Assembly (NCBI RefSeq): GCF_965214215.1
Contig: NZ_CBDCBD010000003.1
Coordinates: 930,001-994,000, forward strand
Length of the DNA: 64,000 bases
Origin: Poriferisodalis sp965214215
GTDB lineage: Bacteria; Actinomycetota; Acidimicrobiia; Acidimicrobiales; Poriferisodalaceae
Direction: 5' to 3'
Shown piece by piece: positions 1-8,368 of this stretch. The notes beneath the pieces are model-generated. The model saw only the letters and a list, made by a program, of their open reading frames with translations. It was not told the origin of the DNA and did not search any database. Every line of letters begins with the position of its first letter. The stretch's first letter is position 1. A program made the position numbers and the translations under genes.

Positions 1-1204
1 CTTCCATCACGCGGTGGCCGTCCACCGGGAGACTCGTGAGGCCGGCGCCCTCGGCCGCGCGAATCTCAGCCAACCACGAGGCGTGAGGCTCGCCGAGCGC
101 TCGGCCCCATGCGGTCAAGCTGACGGTTGCGGCGTCGAGTTCTCCGTCGTAGTCGGCGATCAGTCGACGAGCTGCCCTGCGCCAGTCGTCGGCGTTGTTT
201 CCGGTTTCGATGGCCTCAGCGACGGCTGTCTCGAGCGACCGAGACGCCCGGATGATCGCGGCGACCTTGCGGGTCGTCGAGTTGGTGCAGCGCAACGCGG
301 ACAGCGTGCGCGCCGCGGCAGCTCCGTCGTCGCACACCGGTCCGAGCAGGATGGCCCAGCGCAGTGCGACTGGGTCCTCGAGGTACGCATCGAGATGGGC
401 GACGTCGTCGAGCGCTGCGGCGGGGACCGCCACGTCGGCGTGCTGCCAGGGCGGCAGCACATCGCCGAGCAAACCCGTTTCGACGAGGAAGCTGACGCCG
501 GCGGAGGGCCGGGGCAGCTCAAGGAGCTTCCTCAGTTCAGCTTCAATCCGTTCGCGCGACACGATGGTCAGCCGCGGGCGCGAGCTGCGCACTGCTGAGG
601 TGAGCTCTGGGGTCGCGACGAGCGAGAGTTGCGCGCTGAATCGGGCCGCCCGCAGCATCCGCAGCGGGTCGTCGGCAAACAGGCCTTCGGGGGCCGACGG
701 GGTGCGCAGAACGGCGTTTGCCAGATCCGTCAAGCCGTCGAAGGGATCGAGCAGTGTCCAACCCGGCAGCTCGATGGCCATGGCATTGACGGTGAAGTCG
801 CGCCGTCCTAGGTCGATCACGACATCGTCGGAGAAGCGGACGTGCGGCTTGCGCGACCCGCTGTCGTAGGACTCGGCCCGATGAGTCGTGATCTCCACGG
901 TGGTGCCGCCTCGGCGCGCCCCGATCGTGCCGAAACGCTTTCCCTGCGCCCAAACGGCGTCGGCCCAGGGGGTCACGAGCTCCGCGATCCGGTCCGGGAT
1001 GGCATCGGTCGTGATGTCGATGTCGCCCGTCAGGCCGTGACCGAGCAGCGCGTCACGAACGAGCCCGCCGACGAGAAAGAACCGATGTCCCGCGCCGGCG
1101 AACGCGGTCGCCAGCGACCCGATCCGCTCGGCCAGCTCTCGCCGGTCGTCGTCGCTCAGCGCTCGTGTAGCCGGCCGGGGCGCTTGAGCCGGGGTCGATC
1201 CCAC
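1..1204 (-). CDS. cca: CCA tRNA nucleotidyltransferase / poly(A) polymerase family protein, C-terminus cut by window edge
   Basis: Adds or repairs the 3' CCA of tRNAs. The minus strand is open from about 1260 to the window edge. It shows the class II nucleotidyltransferase core: FFLVGGLVRDALLG followed by GDIDITTDA (metal-binding Asp pair), then RRDFTVNAMA and the flexible head/neck motif DPLRMLRAARF. It reads on into the helical domain typical of bacterial CCA enzymes, including the late ...LPVDGHRVM stretch, so only a short C-terminal piece is missing. The start is uncertain. I used the GTG at 1204 because a sensible length remains upstream of the first motif; another GTG lies about 60 nt upstream and no clear Shine-Dalgarno is visible. 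It is divergent from the PBP-like gene. In mycobacteria pcnA lies in a different region, so the neighbourhood does not add to the call. Confidence 0.9.
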   Translation of the reverse strand, partial: MGSTPAQAPRPATRALSDDDRRELAERIGSLATAFAGAGHRFFLVGGLVRDALLGHGLTGDIDITTDAIPDRIAELVTPWADAVWAQGKRFGTIGARRGGTTVEITTHRAESYDSGSRKPHVRFSDDVVIDLGRRDFTVNAMAIELPGWTLLDPFDGLTDLANAVLRTPSAPEGLFADDPLRMLRAARFSAQLSLVATPELTSAVRSSRPRLTIVSRERIEAELRKLLELPRPSAGVSFLVETGLLGDVLPPWQHADVAVPAAALDDVAHLDAYLEDPVALRWAILLGPVCDDGAAAARTLSALRCTNSTTRKVAAIIRASRSLETAVAEAIETGNNADDWRRAARRLIADYDGELDAATVSLTAWGRALGEPHASWLAEIRAAEGAGLTSLPVDGHRVME

Positions 1205-1396
1205 GTGTCCGAGGGTACAAATCGACTGTACGAGGCTGAGCCGATGGGCGAAGCCGTGGCCCGAGCGGGCCGTGAGCACAACCGCATGAGAATGGCGAAC
1301 AAGTGCGGGAAACAACTGGTGCGACAGCGGGAAGGTTCACCTATCCGCGCAGCTTCTGCGCAAGTTGGCCCGCCGGTTCGCTGTACTCTGCGCCGG

Positions 1397-3016
1397 ATGC
1401 CCGCTCGGCAGCGCTGGGCCCGATGGCTGCTCTGGCTCGTGCTGGTGATCGCGATCGCAGTGGGCGCCGGCAGCCGGCTGTTGGACAGCCTGCCCTCGAC
1501 CCCGTCGCACGCTTCGGTGGCACCGAGCGTGCTGTATGACCGCTACGGCACGCCGATTGTCGAAATCGGCCCGAGTGTCCCGCACGCATCACTGGGCCTC
1601 GAGGACATGGCGCCTGCACTCGTCGACGCCATGGTTGCGGTGCTGGACCCGAGCTTTCTGGAGCGAGAGGGCGTCGATGCCGCGACGTATGCGGCATCGC
1701 TGCGTCGAGCCACGGGCGATCCCGAACCGGCGAGCGCAGGGATCATGCGTAGGTACCTCGACATCGTCCACCATGCGCGCGACGGCAGCCTCGACGAAGC
1801 ACGCATGCTGCTGGCGGAGTTGCGGCTGGGACGCGAGCTCAGCCGGCCGGAGATTCTCGAGCGATTTGCGAACATCGCCTATCTGGGTCGTGGTGCCTAC
1901 GGCGTGCATGCCGCGGCCAACGCTTGGTATGGCGTCGCAGCCTCGGATCTCACGGTGCCGCAGGCGGCGTTCATCGCATCACTCGTCGACGCTCCCTGGG
2001 GCGTCGATGCCGCGTCGGGACCTTCCGACGATCCGAACCAGTCGGCGCGGCTCGGCCGCGATCGGGTGCTGCTGGCGATGTTCGAACACGATGTGCTCAC
2101 ATCCGACGAGCTGGCTGCGGGACGATCCACCCGGGTCGAGGCCGGTATCCGCCCGGCGACCGGGCTCGGTGTCGGCGCGGCCGACCCTGAGGCCCCTGAC
2201 GCCGCAGCAGGCGGATTTGTCCGGATGCTCATCACCGACGCCGGCTTGGGCGCGGCGGTGGGGCGGGCGTACGTCGAGCTCGTGGAGAGGTACGGCGTTC
2301 ACCGGGTCGTCACCGGTGGCCTGCACGTCACGACCAGTCTGGATCTGGGGGCCCAGCGTGCAGCGTTGCGTGCCGTTCGCGAGCAGATTGACGACTCAGC
2401 GAGCGGCAATATCGGCGTCGACGTCGTTGTGCTGGACCGCAGCGGCGGCATGCGTGTCCTCGTGACCGCCTCCCGGGCCACTGCGGGGGTCGACATCGAT
2501 GTGGCGTCACCGCTGCGGCCGCGGCCGGTGGGGGATCTGCTTGGCTCCGCAGCAGCCGACCTGCAGCGGTGGATCGCGCCAGATGTAGCTGACGACGTCG
2601 TCGCTCAGGCTGCAGACGCCGCGCGGGTTGCAACGGCATTCAGCGTTGCCGCTACCGGCGGTGAGGAGCGCACCCCCCGGATCGTGCTCGAAACCGGTGA
2701 CGGCGCGCCGAGCCTGTCGCTGACTGAGCGCACTACCGACCGCTGGCCGATGCAGCGCACCACGGTTGGGGAGCCAGCGTCGATCTCGGACCTGCGGGCG
2801 GGCATGGCAACGTTCACCCTGCCGTGGGGTGTTTCGGTGCTCGGTCGTGCAGGGGTCTCCCCGCAGACTGGCGACGCGTGGTTCGCCGGTTGGACCGACC
2901 ACTACACCGCCGCGGTGCGGGTCACTGCGAGCCTGCCGCCGGGCGAGTCCGACGCTGCGTTGCGGGCGAATGAGCTGTTCACGACAGTGCTGGACACGCT
3001 GCACTCCGTGCCGTAG
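1397..3016 (+). CDS. degenerate class A penicillin-binding protein (GT51 + transpeptidase pseudoenzyme)
   Basis: A 539-residue protein with an N-terminal membrane anchor (WLLWLVLVIAIAVG, about residues 10-25). A glycosyltransferase-51-like region follows: VLDPSFLEREGVD aligns with the usual EDxxFxxHxGvD motif, but the catalytic Glu is Leu. The next GxSTITQQ motif is not recognisable, while the later ILERFANIAYLGRGAYGVHAAA block is well kept. The transpeptidase half starts with GGLHVTTSLDLGAQ but shows no SxxK, no SxN and no KTG; SPQTGDAWFAGWTDHYTAAVRV marks the remains of the KTG region. Both active sites therefore look lost. It sits directly upstream of rpsF-ssb-rpsR-rplI-dnaB, the place of ponA1 in mycobacteria, so I infer an orthologue turned scaffold. 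ATG at 1397 was chosen because it immediately precedes the anchor; the frame is open much further upstream without coding sense. Confidence 0.8.
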   Translation: MPARQRWARWLLWLVLVIAIAVGAGSRLLDSLPSTPSHASVAPSVLYDRYGTPIVEIGPSVPHASLGLEDMAPALVDAMVAVLDPSFLEREGVDAATYAASLRRATGDPEPASAGIMRRYLDIVHHARDGSLDEARMLLAELRLGRELSRPEILERFANIAYLGRGAYGVHAAANAWYGVAASDLTVPQAAFIASLVDAPWGVDAASGPSDDPNQSARLGRDRVLLAMFEHDVLTSDELAAGRSTRVEAGIRPATGLGVGAADPEAPDAAAGGFVRMLITDAGLGAAVGRAYVELVERYGVHRVVTGGLHVTTSLDLGAQRAALRAVREQIDDSASGNIGVDVVVLDRSGGMRVLVTASRATAGVDIDVASPLRPRPVGDLLGSAAADLQRWIAPDVADDVVAQAADAARVATAFSVAATGGEERTPRIVLETGDGAPSLSLTERTTDRWPMQRTTVGEPASISDLRAGMATFTLPWGVSVLGRAGVSPQTGDAWFAGWTDHYTAAVRVTASLPPGESDAALRANELFTTVLDTLHSVP

Positions 3017-3172
3017 CGGACATGCGCGGATGTGGCTCACCGGAAATTCAGTGTGCGATCCACGAGCTCTGGGCCTAGCGTTGCGGGCGCACCACGGGCA
3101 CTTGGCTGCCCGTCCAGCCACAAGCGTCCTCGACGCTTGCTGCAAGCCCGCTCATTGGGGCCGGGTTCGCAA

Positions 3173-3188
3173 GGTTGGTGCACCAACC
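3173..3188. promoter_or_regulatory. 16-bp perfect palindrome in the rpsF leader
   Basis: GGTTGGTGCACCAACC is a perfect inverted repeat about 55 nt before the rpsF start, followed by a G/C-rich stretch that can also fold. It could be an operator or part of a leader structure; rpsF leaders in many bacteria bind the S6:S18 complex, but I cannot identify that motif here with confidence. Confidence 0.4.
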
Positions 3189-3228
3189 AGTCCCTGCCCC
3201 GCGAGGGGCCCCGCCCCGGCGGGTCCAC

Positions 3229-3234
3229 AGGAGG
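3229..3234 (+). promoter_or_regulatory. Shine-Dalgarno site that fixes the rpsF TTG start
   Basis: AGGAGG ends ten bases before TTG at 3245. It decides the start of rpsF: the open frame extends back to 3032, but that upstream part has no ribosomal-protein similarity, while translation from the TTG gives the classical MRAYELM beginning of S6. Confidence 0.85.
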
Positions 3235-3244
3235 TCGCCCCCAA

Positions 3245-3580
3245 TTGCGCGCGTACGAGCTGATGGTCATCTGCGACGGTGACTTGGAGAACGCTGAAGC
3301 CCGCAAAGCCATGGACGAGGTCCAAGGCCGGATTTCGGAGATCGGCGAGGTCGCCTCGTTTGATTTCTGGGGTCTGCGCGATTTTGCGTACGAGATCAAC
3401 CACAAGACACGCGGCTACTACTCGGTGATCGAGTTACGGGCTGAGCCCGGAGCCATGGATCCAGTTGAGCGGTATCTGCGGATCGCGGACGAAGTTGTCC
3501 GCCACAAGCTCATCAGACTCCCCGACGACGAAGCGCAGCGGCGCGGATTGCTCGGCGAGGGGTCGACCAACAGCCACTAA
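3245..3580 (+). CDS. rpsF: 30S ribosomal protein S6
   Basis: A 111-residue S6 of the small ribosomal subunit, where it pairs with S18 on the platform. The N-terminus RAYELMVICDGDLE and the segment FDFWGLRDFAYEINHKTRGYYSVIELRA are hallmark S6 sequence, and the length is normal for actinobacteria. The start codon is the rare TTG, placed by a strong AGGAGG. First gene of an operon with ssb (11-nt gap), rpsR and rplI, the usual bacterial arrangement. Confidence 0.95.
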   Translation: MRAYELMVICDGDLENAEARKAMDEVQGRISEIGEVASFDFWGLRDFAYEINHKTRGYYSVIELRAEPGAMDPVERYLRIADEVVRHKLIRLPDDEAQRRGLLGEGSTNSH

Positions 3581-3591
3581 GCGGAGGCGTC

Positions 3592-4056
3592 ATGGCTGAC
3601 AACACCATCACCGTGGTGGGAAATCTCACCCGCGATCCTGAACTTCGATTCACTCAAACCGGCCGCGCTCGAGCAGTGCTCGGCGTCGCCGTCAACCGGC
3701 GGTGGATGAACCGTCAAACCAACGATTGGGAGGAGCAGGTCAGCTTCTTCAACGTGGTCTGCTGGGCCGAACTGGCCGAGAACGTCAGCGAGTCGCTGGC
3801 GAAAGGCAACCGCGTGGTCGTCAGCGGACGGCTCGAACAGCGCAGCTGGGAGACGCCGGACGGCGAGCAGCGCAACGTCGTGGAAATTGTTGCCGACGAG
3901 ATCGCACCGTCGCTGCGCTGGGCGACAGCCGAGGTCACTCGGACCCCGAGGGGGCCGGCCGGCGACGCGGGCGGGTCCCGCGAGCGTCGCGGCGGCGGAG
4001 CTTGGGAATCGGGCGACAGCCCGCCGCCGCAGTCACCTGAGGAGGAACCGTTCTAA
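3592..4056 (+). CDS. ssb: single-stranded DNA-binding protein
   Basis: A 154-residue SSB that coats single-stranded DNA in replication and repair. The OB fold occupies about residues 1-110 (ITVVGNLTRDPELRFTQTGRA, then SFFNVVCWAELAENVSESLAKGNRVVVSGRLEQRSW). A low-complexity Gly/Arg linker follows and the protein ends in the acidic tip EEEPF that recruits partner proteins. A Shine-Dalgarno-like GCGGAGG precedes the ATG. The stop TAA overlaps the rpsR start as TAATG, so coupled translation is likely. Confidence 0.96.
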   Translation: MADNTITVVGNLTRDPELRFTQTGRARAVLGVAVNRRWMNRQTNDWEEQVSFFNVVCWAELAENVSESLAKGNRVVVSGRLEQRSWETPDGEQRNVVEIVADEIAPSLRWATAEVTRTPRGPAGDAGGSRERRGGGAWESGDSPPPQSPEEEPF

Positions 4057-4502
4057 TGCCACCACGCAAGCGAACCGGGCGAGCCCGCGCGAAGGACCTG
4101 CGCAGCCGACCGCGCCGGCGCAAGGTCAGCCCGCTCACGACGGCCGGCACGTCCTACGTCGACTACAAGGACGCAGAGCTGCTGCGGGCCTTTGTCTCCG
4201 AGCGAGCCAAGATCCGGGCCCAACGCGTCTCTGGCAACAACCGCCAGCAGCAGCGTGAGGTGGCGCGCGCGATCAAGACTGCTCGGGAGATGGCGCTGAT
4301 CGAGTACGCGCGCCGGCCGATGACGCAGCGTCGCGGTGACAAGCGCCGCGGCGGGCGTCCCGGTGACGACCGCCGGCCGCCTGCTGATCGAGCAGGTGGG
4401 CCTGCGGGCGACGAGCAGGAGCAGCCCGACAACGAGATCGAAGAGCAGCTTGACGAGATCGTTGATCAGGCACCTGCGCAGCTCGGCGGAGAACGAGCAT
4501 GA
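4056..4502 (+). CDS. rpsR: 30S ribosomal protein S18 with long acidic C-terminal extension
   Basis: The S18 core lies in about residues 20-90 (VDYKDAELLRAFVSERAKI, then the basic IKTAREMALIEYARR). The protein has 148 residues, whereas S18 is normally about 75-90. The extra C-terminus is first Arg/Gly-rich and then acidic (EEQLDEIVDQ). No cysteines are present, so this is the zinc-free form. It overlaps ssb by one base at the start and rplI by four at the end (ATGA); a GGAGGA within ssb serves as ribosome-binding site. Confidence 0.93.
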   Translation: MPPRKRTGRARAKDLRSRPRRRKVSPLTTAGTSYVDYKDAELLRAFVSERAKIRAQRVSGNNRQQQREVARAIKTAREMALIEYARRPMTQRRGDKRRGGRPGDDRRPPADRAGGPAGDEQEQPDNEIEEQLDEIVDQAPAQLGGERA

Positions 4503-4948
4503 AGGTCGTTTTGCGCAGCGATGTCGATGGCGTCGGCACCGCTGGATCCGTGATCGATGTTGCGGACGGTTTCGCGCGGAATCACTTGATCCCGCGCGGG
4601 CTGGCCCTGCGGGCGACGGACGGAACCGTCGATCAGGCTGCTGCCATGGCTCGGGCACGCTCTGCGCGTGACCTGCGTGAGCGCGAGACCGCCGAGCGTG
4701 TCGCCAAAGAACTGGTCGCGAACGGTGTGACGATCGCAGCTCGCGCGGGCTCGGGCACGCACCTGTACGGATCGGTCACGACTACCGAGGTTGCTGCCGC
4801 GGTGACCGCCCGTACAGGCGCTGATGTCGACCGGCGCAAGCTGTCGATAGAGGCCCCGATCCGGACCATTGGCACCCACGAGGTCTCCGCACGGCTGCAC
4901 CCTGACGTGTCCTTCGCGTTCAACGTCGAGGTAGTCGCGCTCGACTAG
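4499..4948 (+). CDS. rplI: 50S ribosomal protein L9
   Basis: A 149-residue L9 that binds 23S rRNA near the L1 stalk. The N-terminal domain begins MKVVLRSDVDGVGTAGSVIDV and contains the conserved GFARNHLIPRGLA; a connecting helix and the C-terminal domain (GSVTTTEVAAAV, then IRTIGTHEVSARLHPDV) follow. Length and order are normal. Its ATG overlaps the rpsR stop. Confidence 0.96.
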   Translation: MKVVLRSDVDGVGTAGSVIDVADGFARNHLIPRGLALRATDGTVDQAAAMARARSARDLRERETAERVAKELVANGVTIAARAGSGTHLYGSVTTTEVAAAVTARTGADVDRRKLSIEAPIRTIGTHEVSARLHPDVSFAFNVEVVALD

Positions 4949-4963
4949 CGCTCGGTCTGCGAG

Positions 4964-4979
4964 CCGGGTCGGTACCCGG
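4964..4979 (+). terminator. hairpin after rplI
   Basis: CCGGGT-CGGT-ACCCGG forms a perfect six-pair stem with a four-base loop 15 bases after the rplI stop. There is no clear T-run, so it may act as a weak terminator or a 3'-end stabiliser before dnaB. Confidence 0.4.
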
Positions 4980-5154
4980 TCTCGCCGACTTTGGTGTGAC
5001 ACCCCCTTGGTCACCTTGGGGGCATGTCAAAGCTTGGCTATACGGCTTGTGGAAAAGGTGGCGGTTATGCACATGCCGCGGGGCTGATTTCCACCGGAAA
5101 TCCCCGTGATGTGCCCAAGCGATCCAGAGGGCTTGCACGGCAAGGTAGGCGGCG

Positions 5155-6519
5155 ATGAGTCTCGCCGAATTGCAGACCGATGTTGCGCGCAGGTCCGGTG
5201 GGCGAGTGCCACCGCAGAACATCGATGCCGAGGAATCGGTGCTCGGCGCGATGCTGCTGTCAGGCGACGCGATCGGCGCTGCGGTCGAGCGTCTTGCTGC
5301 CGACCACTTCTACGTGCCGGCCAACGGCTTGGTCTTCGAGGCGATCGAGTCGCTCTACGTCACCTCCGAGCCTGTCGACTGCCTGACCGTCGCCGATCAG
5401 CTCGAACGCACCGGCAACCTCGCCGCCGCCGGGGGGCCCGAGCGCCTGCTGGCACTCGAAGCCTCCACGCCGACGCTCACCCACGTCGACCGTTACGCGC
5501 GGATCGTGGAGGACAACGCGTTGCTGCGGCGCTTGATCGCCGTCTCGTCAGAGATTTCCGAGCTGGCCTACAGCCGGCCCGCCGATACGGCTACAGCGAT
5601 CGACCAGGCGGAGTCGATGGTGTTCAGCGTGGCCGAGCGCCGCATCGTCGACTCCACGCAGTCGTTGCACGATTTGCTGGACGAGAGCCTGGACCGGTTG
5701 GAGGAACTGTATGAGCGGGGTGACGCGTTCTCGGGCCTTGCGACCGGTTTCTCCTCGCTGGACCGGATTCTGGCTGGCATTCAGCCGTCATCTTTGGTTG
5801 TCGTGGGCGGCCGTCCCGCGATGGGCAAGACGGCCTTCGCATTGACGATGGCCTCGAGCGTGGCCCTCGAATTGCAGCAACCGGTGCTGCTCTTCTCGCT
5901 GGAGATGAACCATGCCGAACTGACGGGTCGGCTGCTGGCCTCTGATGCGCGGGTGGACGCCACGCGGGTGCGAACGGGCCAGCTGCGCGCAGACGAGTGG
6001 AACCACATCACGCGCAGCGTGGGACGCCTGGGAGATGCGCAGATGTGGATCGACGACAACCCGAATGTGACCGTCACCGAGATCCGTGCCAAGGCCCGGC
6101 GGCTGCGCAGCCGGCTCGGCGGCCTGGGGCTCATCGTGGTCGATTACCTGCAGCTCATGAGCGGCCGCGCAAATGCCGAGAACCGCCAGGTGGAAATCGC
6201 CGAGATCTCACGTGGCCTCAAGATCCTGGCCCGTGAGCTCGAGACGCCGATCGTGGCGCTCTCCCAGCTCAGCCGCAACCTTGAATCTCGTAGCGACAAG
6301 CGGCCGATGCTGTCGGACCTGCGCGAGTCGGGTTCTATCGAGCAAGACGCGGACATCGTCATGTTCATCTACCGCGACGAGGTCTACGACGAAGACACCG
6401 CCGATCGTGGGATGGCGGAGGTCATCGTCGCAAAGCACCGCAACGGGCCGACTGGCACCGCGCGCTTGGCGTTCATGCCCCAATACACGCTCTTCGCCGA
6501 CATGGCGCACGAAAGCTGA
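5155..6519 (+). CDS. dnaB: replicative DNA helicase DnaB
   Basis: A 454-residue hexameric 5'-3' helicase of the replication fork. The N-terminal primase-interaction domain (PPQNIDAEESVLGAMLL) is followed by a RecA-like motor: Walker A GGRPAMGKT near residue 218, Walker B LIVVDYLQLM near 326, then QLSRNLESRSDKRPMLSDLRESG and the terminal MAEVIVAKHRNGPTG motif. No intein is present, unlike several mycobacterial dnaB genes. The ATG has a GGTAGGCGG-like upstream site. The 206-bp gap after rplI holds a hairpin and probably its own promoter. Confidence 0.97.
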   Translation: MSLAELQTDVARRSGGRVPPQNIDAEESVLGAMLLSGDAIGAAVERLAADHFYVPANGLVFEAIESLYVTSEPVDCLTVADQLERTGNLAAAGGPERLLALEASTPTLTHVDRYARIVEDNALLRRLIAVSSEISELAYSRPADTATAIDQAESMVFSVAERRIVDSTQSLHDLLDESLDRLEELYERGDAFSGLATGFSSLDRILAGIQPSSLVVVGGRPAMGKTAFALTMASSVALELQQPVLLFSLEMNHAELTGRLLASDARVDATRVRTGQLRADEWNHITRSVGRLGDAQMWIDDNPNVTVTEIRAKARRLRSRLGGLGLIVVDYLQLMSGRANAENRQVEIAEISRGLKILARELETPIVALSQLSRNLESRSDKRPMLSDLRESGSIEQDADIVMFIYRDEVYDEDTADRGMAEVIVAKHRNGPTGTARLAFMPQYTLFADMAHES

Positions 6520-6524
6520 ACGTC

Positions 6525-6830
6525 ATGTCCGTCGCCAACGCCTTTGCCGTTCATGCCGAAGTGTTCGGTGCGCATCTCGTTGGCATGCCAACAGCGGCGT
6601 TGTCTGCGGGGAACGGCGGCACGATGTTCCTCGGCGACGATCTCATCCCGTATTTGGTGTTGGCACTGGGCGCTGCGCTGTTCGTGGGCAACGTGGCAGC
6701 CATGGTGCGGCCTCGGCGTGCCGACGAAGGCGGGCAAACGGTGCGCGCGCCAGCGCGGCGAGCGGTGCCGCTGGCACTCGTGGGGTTCGTCGCGGCTCTC
6801 TGGGCCCTCGCAACGCTGCTCGCAGGATGA
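6525..6830 (+). CDS. small two-helix membrane protein of unknown function
   Basis: A 101-residue protein starting five bases after dnaB. Two hydrophobic segments are visible (LIPYLVLALGAALFVGNVAAMV and VPLALVGFVAALWALATLLAG) separated by a basic stretch (RPRRADEGG...RAPARRA), so the loop should lie in the cytoplasm. I do not recognise a family. Its close spacing suggests co-transcription with dnaB. The start at 6525 is the first ATG after the dnaB stop; a shorter form starting in the first helix is possible. Confidence 0.6.
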   Translation: MSVANAFAVHAEVFGAHLVGMPTAALSAGNGGTMFLGDDLIPYLVLALGAALFVGNVAAMVRPRRADEGGQTVRAPARRAVPLALVGFVAALWALATLLAG

Positions 6831-6834
6831 GTTG

Positions 6835-6905
6835 AGCGGGTGAGGGGAATCGAACCCCCGTTATCAGCTTGGGAAGCTGAAGTTCTGCCATTGAACTACA
6901 CCCGC
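6835..6905 (-). tRNA. tRNA-Gly (anticodon CCC)
   Basis: On the minus strand the acceptor arms GCGGGTG/CACCCGC pair perfectly. The anticodon stem TCAGC/GCTGA encloses the loop TTCCCAA, giving anticodon CCC (Gly, codon GGG), and the T-arm carries GGTTCGATTCC. 71 nt, no encoded CCA. Confidence 0.96.
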
Positions 6906-7033
6906 GGAACGACGCCAGAGCCTATTCAGTGCGAGCGTCTCGATCGGCGTCCCCTCTGGCGCTGCAGCACTAAGGTCGCCCGTCGGTTGACCCGCGTGTT
7001 GACAAGGAATGCGTGCGACAGAAGGGGAGTGCG

Positions 7034-7612
7034 GTGATCCTGTCGGACCGGAGCATCCGTGAGGCCCTCGAGACCGGCCGCATCGTCATCGAGCCGCTGG
7101 GCGACGCAGCGGTGCAACCCTCCTCGGTGGATCTGCGGCTGGACGCCACGTTTCGCGTCTTCCGCAACCACACCCGCCGCGTCATCGATGTCATCGAGGA
7201 TCAGACCGACCTGACCGAGGAGGTGGAGGTCGCCGCCGGTGATGCATTCATCCTCCATCCCGGCGAGTTCGCCTTGGGTTCCACCCTCGAGCGCGTGGCG
7301 GTGTCCGACGACCTTGTCGGGCGCATCGAAGGCAAATCGTCGCTGGGGCGTCTCGGCCTGCTCATCCACACCACAGCGGGATTCGTCGACCCCGGATGGG
7401 ATGGCTACCTGACTCTCGAATTGTCCAACGTGGCTAACCTGCCCATCACCCTGTATCCCAGCATGAAGATCTGCCAGATCAGCTTCATGGAGATGACCAC
7501 GCCGGCCGAGCACCCCTACGGGGCCGAGCTGCTGGGGTCCAAGTACCGGGGCCAACGAGGCCCAACTCCGAGCCGCTACCACGAGAACTTCCGCTCCCGC
7601 CGCATGCTGTAG
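7034..7612 (+). CDS. dcd: dCTP deaminase (probably bifunctional, dUMP-forming)
   Basis: A 192-residue trimeric nucleotide enzyme supplying dUMP for thymidylate synthesis. Signature stretches are VQPSSVDLRLDATFRVF, FILHPGEFALGSTLE, GRIEGKSSLGRLGLLIHTTAGF and the C-terminal SKYRGQRGPTPSRYHENF lid. The close match to the mycobacterial enzyme, which deaminates dCTP and hydrolyses dUTP in one active site, supports the bifunctional form, but this is inference. GTG at 7034 was preferred over an earlier GTG at 7013 because it gives the family start VILSDRSIREAL and has GAAGGGGAG just upstream. Confidence 0.94.
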   Translation: MILSDRSIREALETGRIVIEPLGDAAVQPSSVDLRLDATFRVFRNHTRRVIDVIEDQTDLTEEVEVAAGDAFILHPGEFALGSTLERVAVSDDLVGRIEGKSSLGRLGLLIHTTAGFVDPGWDGYLTLELSNVANLPITLYPSMKICQISFMEMTTPAEHPYGAELLGSKYRGQRGPTPSRYHENFRSRRML

Positions 7613-7702
7613 CCGTCCTACTATCGCAACACATGCTGAGCGCTGGCGCTGCTCGTCCCAGGGCGGTACACGCGGGCGTGCTGAACCGGGTGACGACGCC
7701 GG

Positions 7703-8041
7703 TTGAGTGCCCGGCGTGCTATGCCAGGACTGATGCCGATATCGGATATATCCCGTTGGTTCGATGAGGCGGTACGAATAGACCGATTCCTCTGTGCGAA
7801 GCGCTTGAGCTACGGCGACGTGTGCGTGGACGATGAATTTCGAGGCAGCATTCACCTACCCCGTGTGTTGCTGCGAGCGCTTGATCCGCGGCTCGTCGAT
7901 GAGGAAGCTCAAGCTGAAGAGCGTCTAGGACCCGTGGAACCCGGCTATGCGGTGATGCTGGGCGTGCGGATAGCGAATGCTGACGGCAGCGATGGCTTGC
8001 TCGGGCCGCTTCCTTATGAGCTCCCGGTTGCCCGCTGGTGA
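7703..8041 (+). CDS. hypothetical protein
   Basis: An open frame of up to 112 residues (TTG 7703; ATGs at 7721 and 7733 are also possible). No family is recognised. The predicted protein is soluble and mixed in charge, ending LLGPLPYELPVARW. Third codon positions are noticeably less GC-biased than in flanking housekeeping genes (ATA, CTA, CGA and TTG occur), which fits acquired DNA or a non-coding frame. No convincing ribosome-binding site. It lies between dcd and an accessory ATPase gene on the other strand. Confidence 0.35.
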   Translation: MSARRAMPGLMPISDISRWFDEAVRIDRFLCAKRLSYGDVCVDDEFRGSIHLPRVLLRALDPRLVDEEAQAEERLGPVEPGYAVMLGVRIANADGSDGLLGPLPYELPVARW

Positions 8042-8368
8042 GCGCCCGGCTCAGAGTGTGTCGAGAAAGACATGTCGATGGTGCCAGCTCAGGTAGAGGC
8101 TGTTCGGCACGGAACGTTCAGGCGAGCGGAGGTTGCTCCGCAGAACGCGCCCGAAGCTGTGTTCGACTCCCGGATCGGTGTGCTGGCTCTGCTGCAGCCG
8201 ATGCGTTCGATGTGCTCGCAGGCCCCGTTGACGGTGATAAGCCCCGCATCAAAAGCGGTGTCGTGTATGGGACAAGAGGCGATCCCATATGACGCGTCGA
8301 GCTGTTCGGACAAGAAGCGGCGGGGTAGCTCCATACGTGAAGCGCAAGCATGGTTCGCCCGTGGTGGA
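8042..8368. other. 327-bp stretch without a confident gene
   Basis: Short frames are open on both strands, but none has a convincing start, ribosome-binding site or recognisable motif. Codon bias is weak in all of them. It may be decayed coding DNA belonging to the same acquired patch as the flanking genes. Confidence 0.4.

Noticed and set aside
842..1396. N-terminal extension of the PBP-like gene back to 842
   Set aside because: This part overlaps the convincing CCA-adding enzyme gene on the other strand and precedes the natural membrane anchor.
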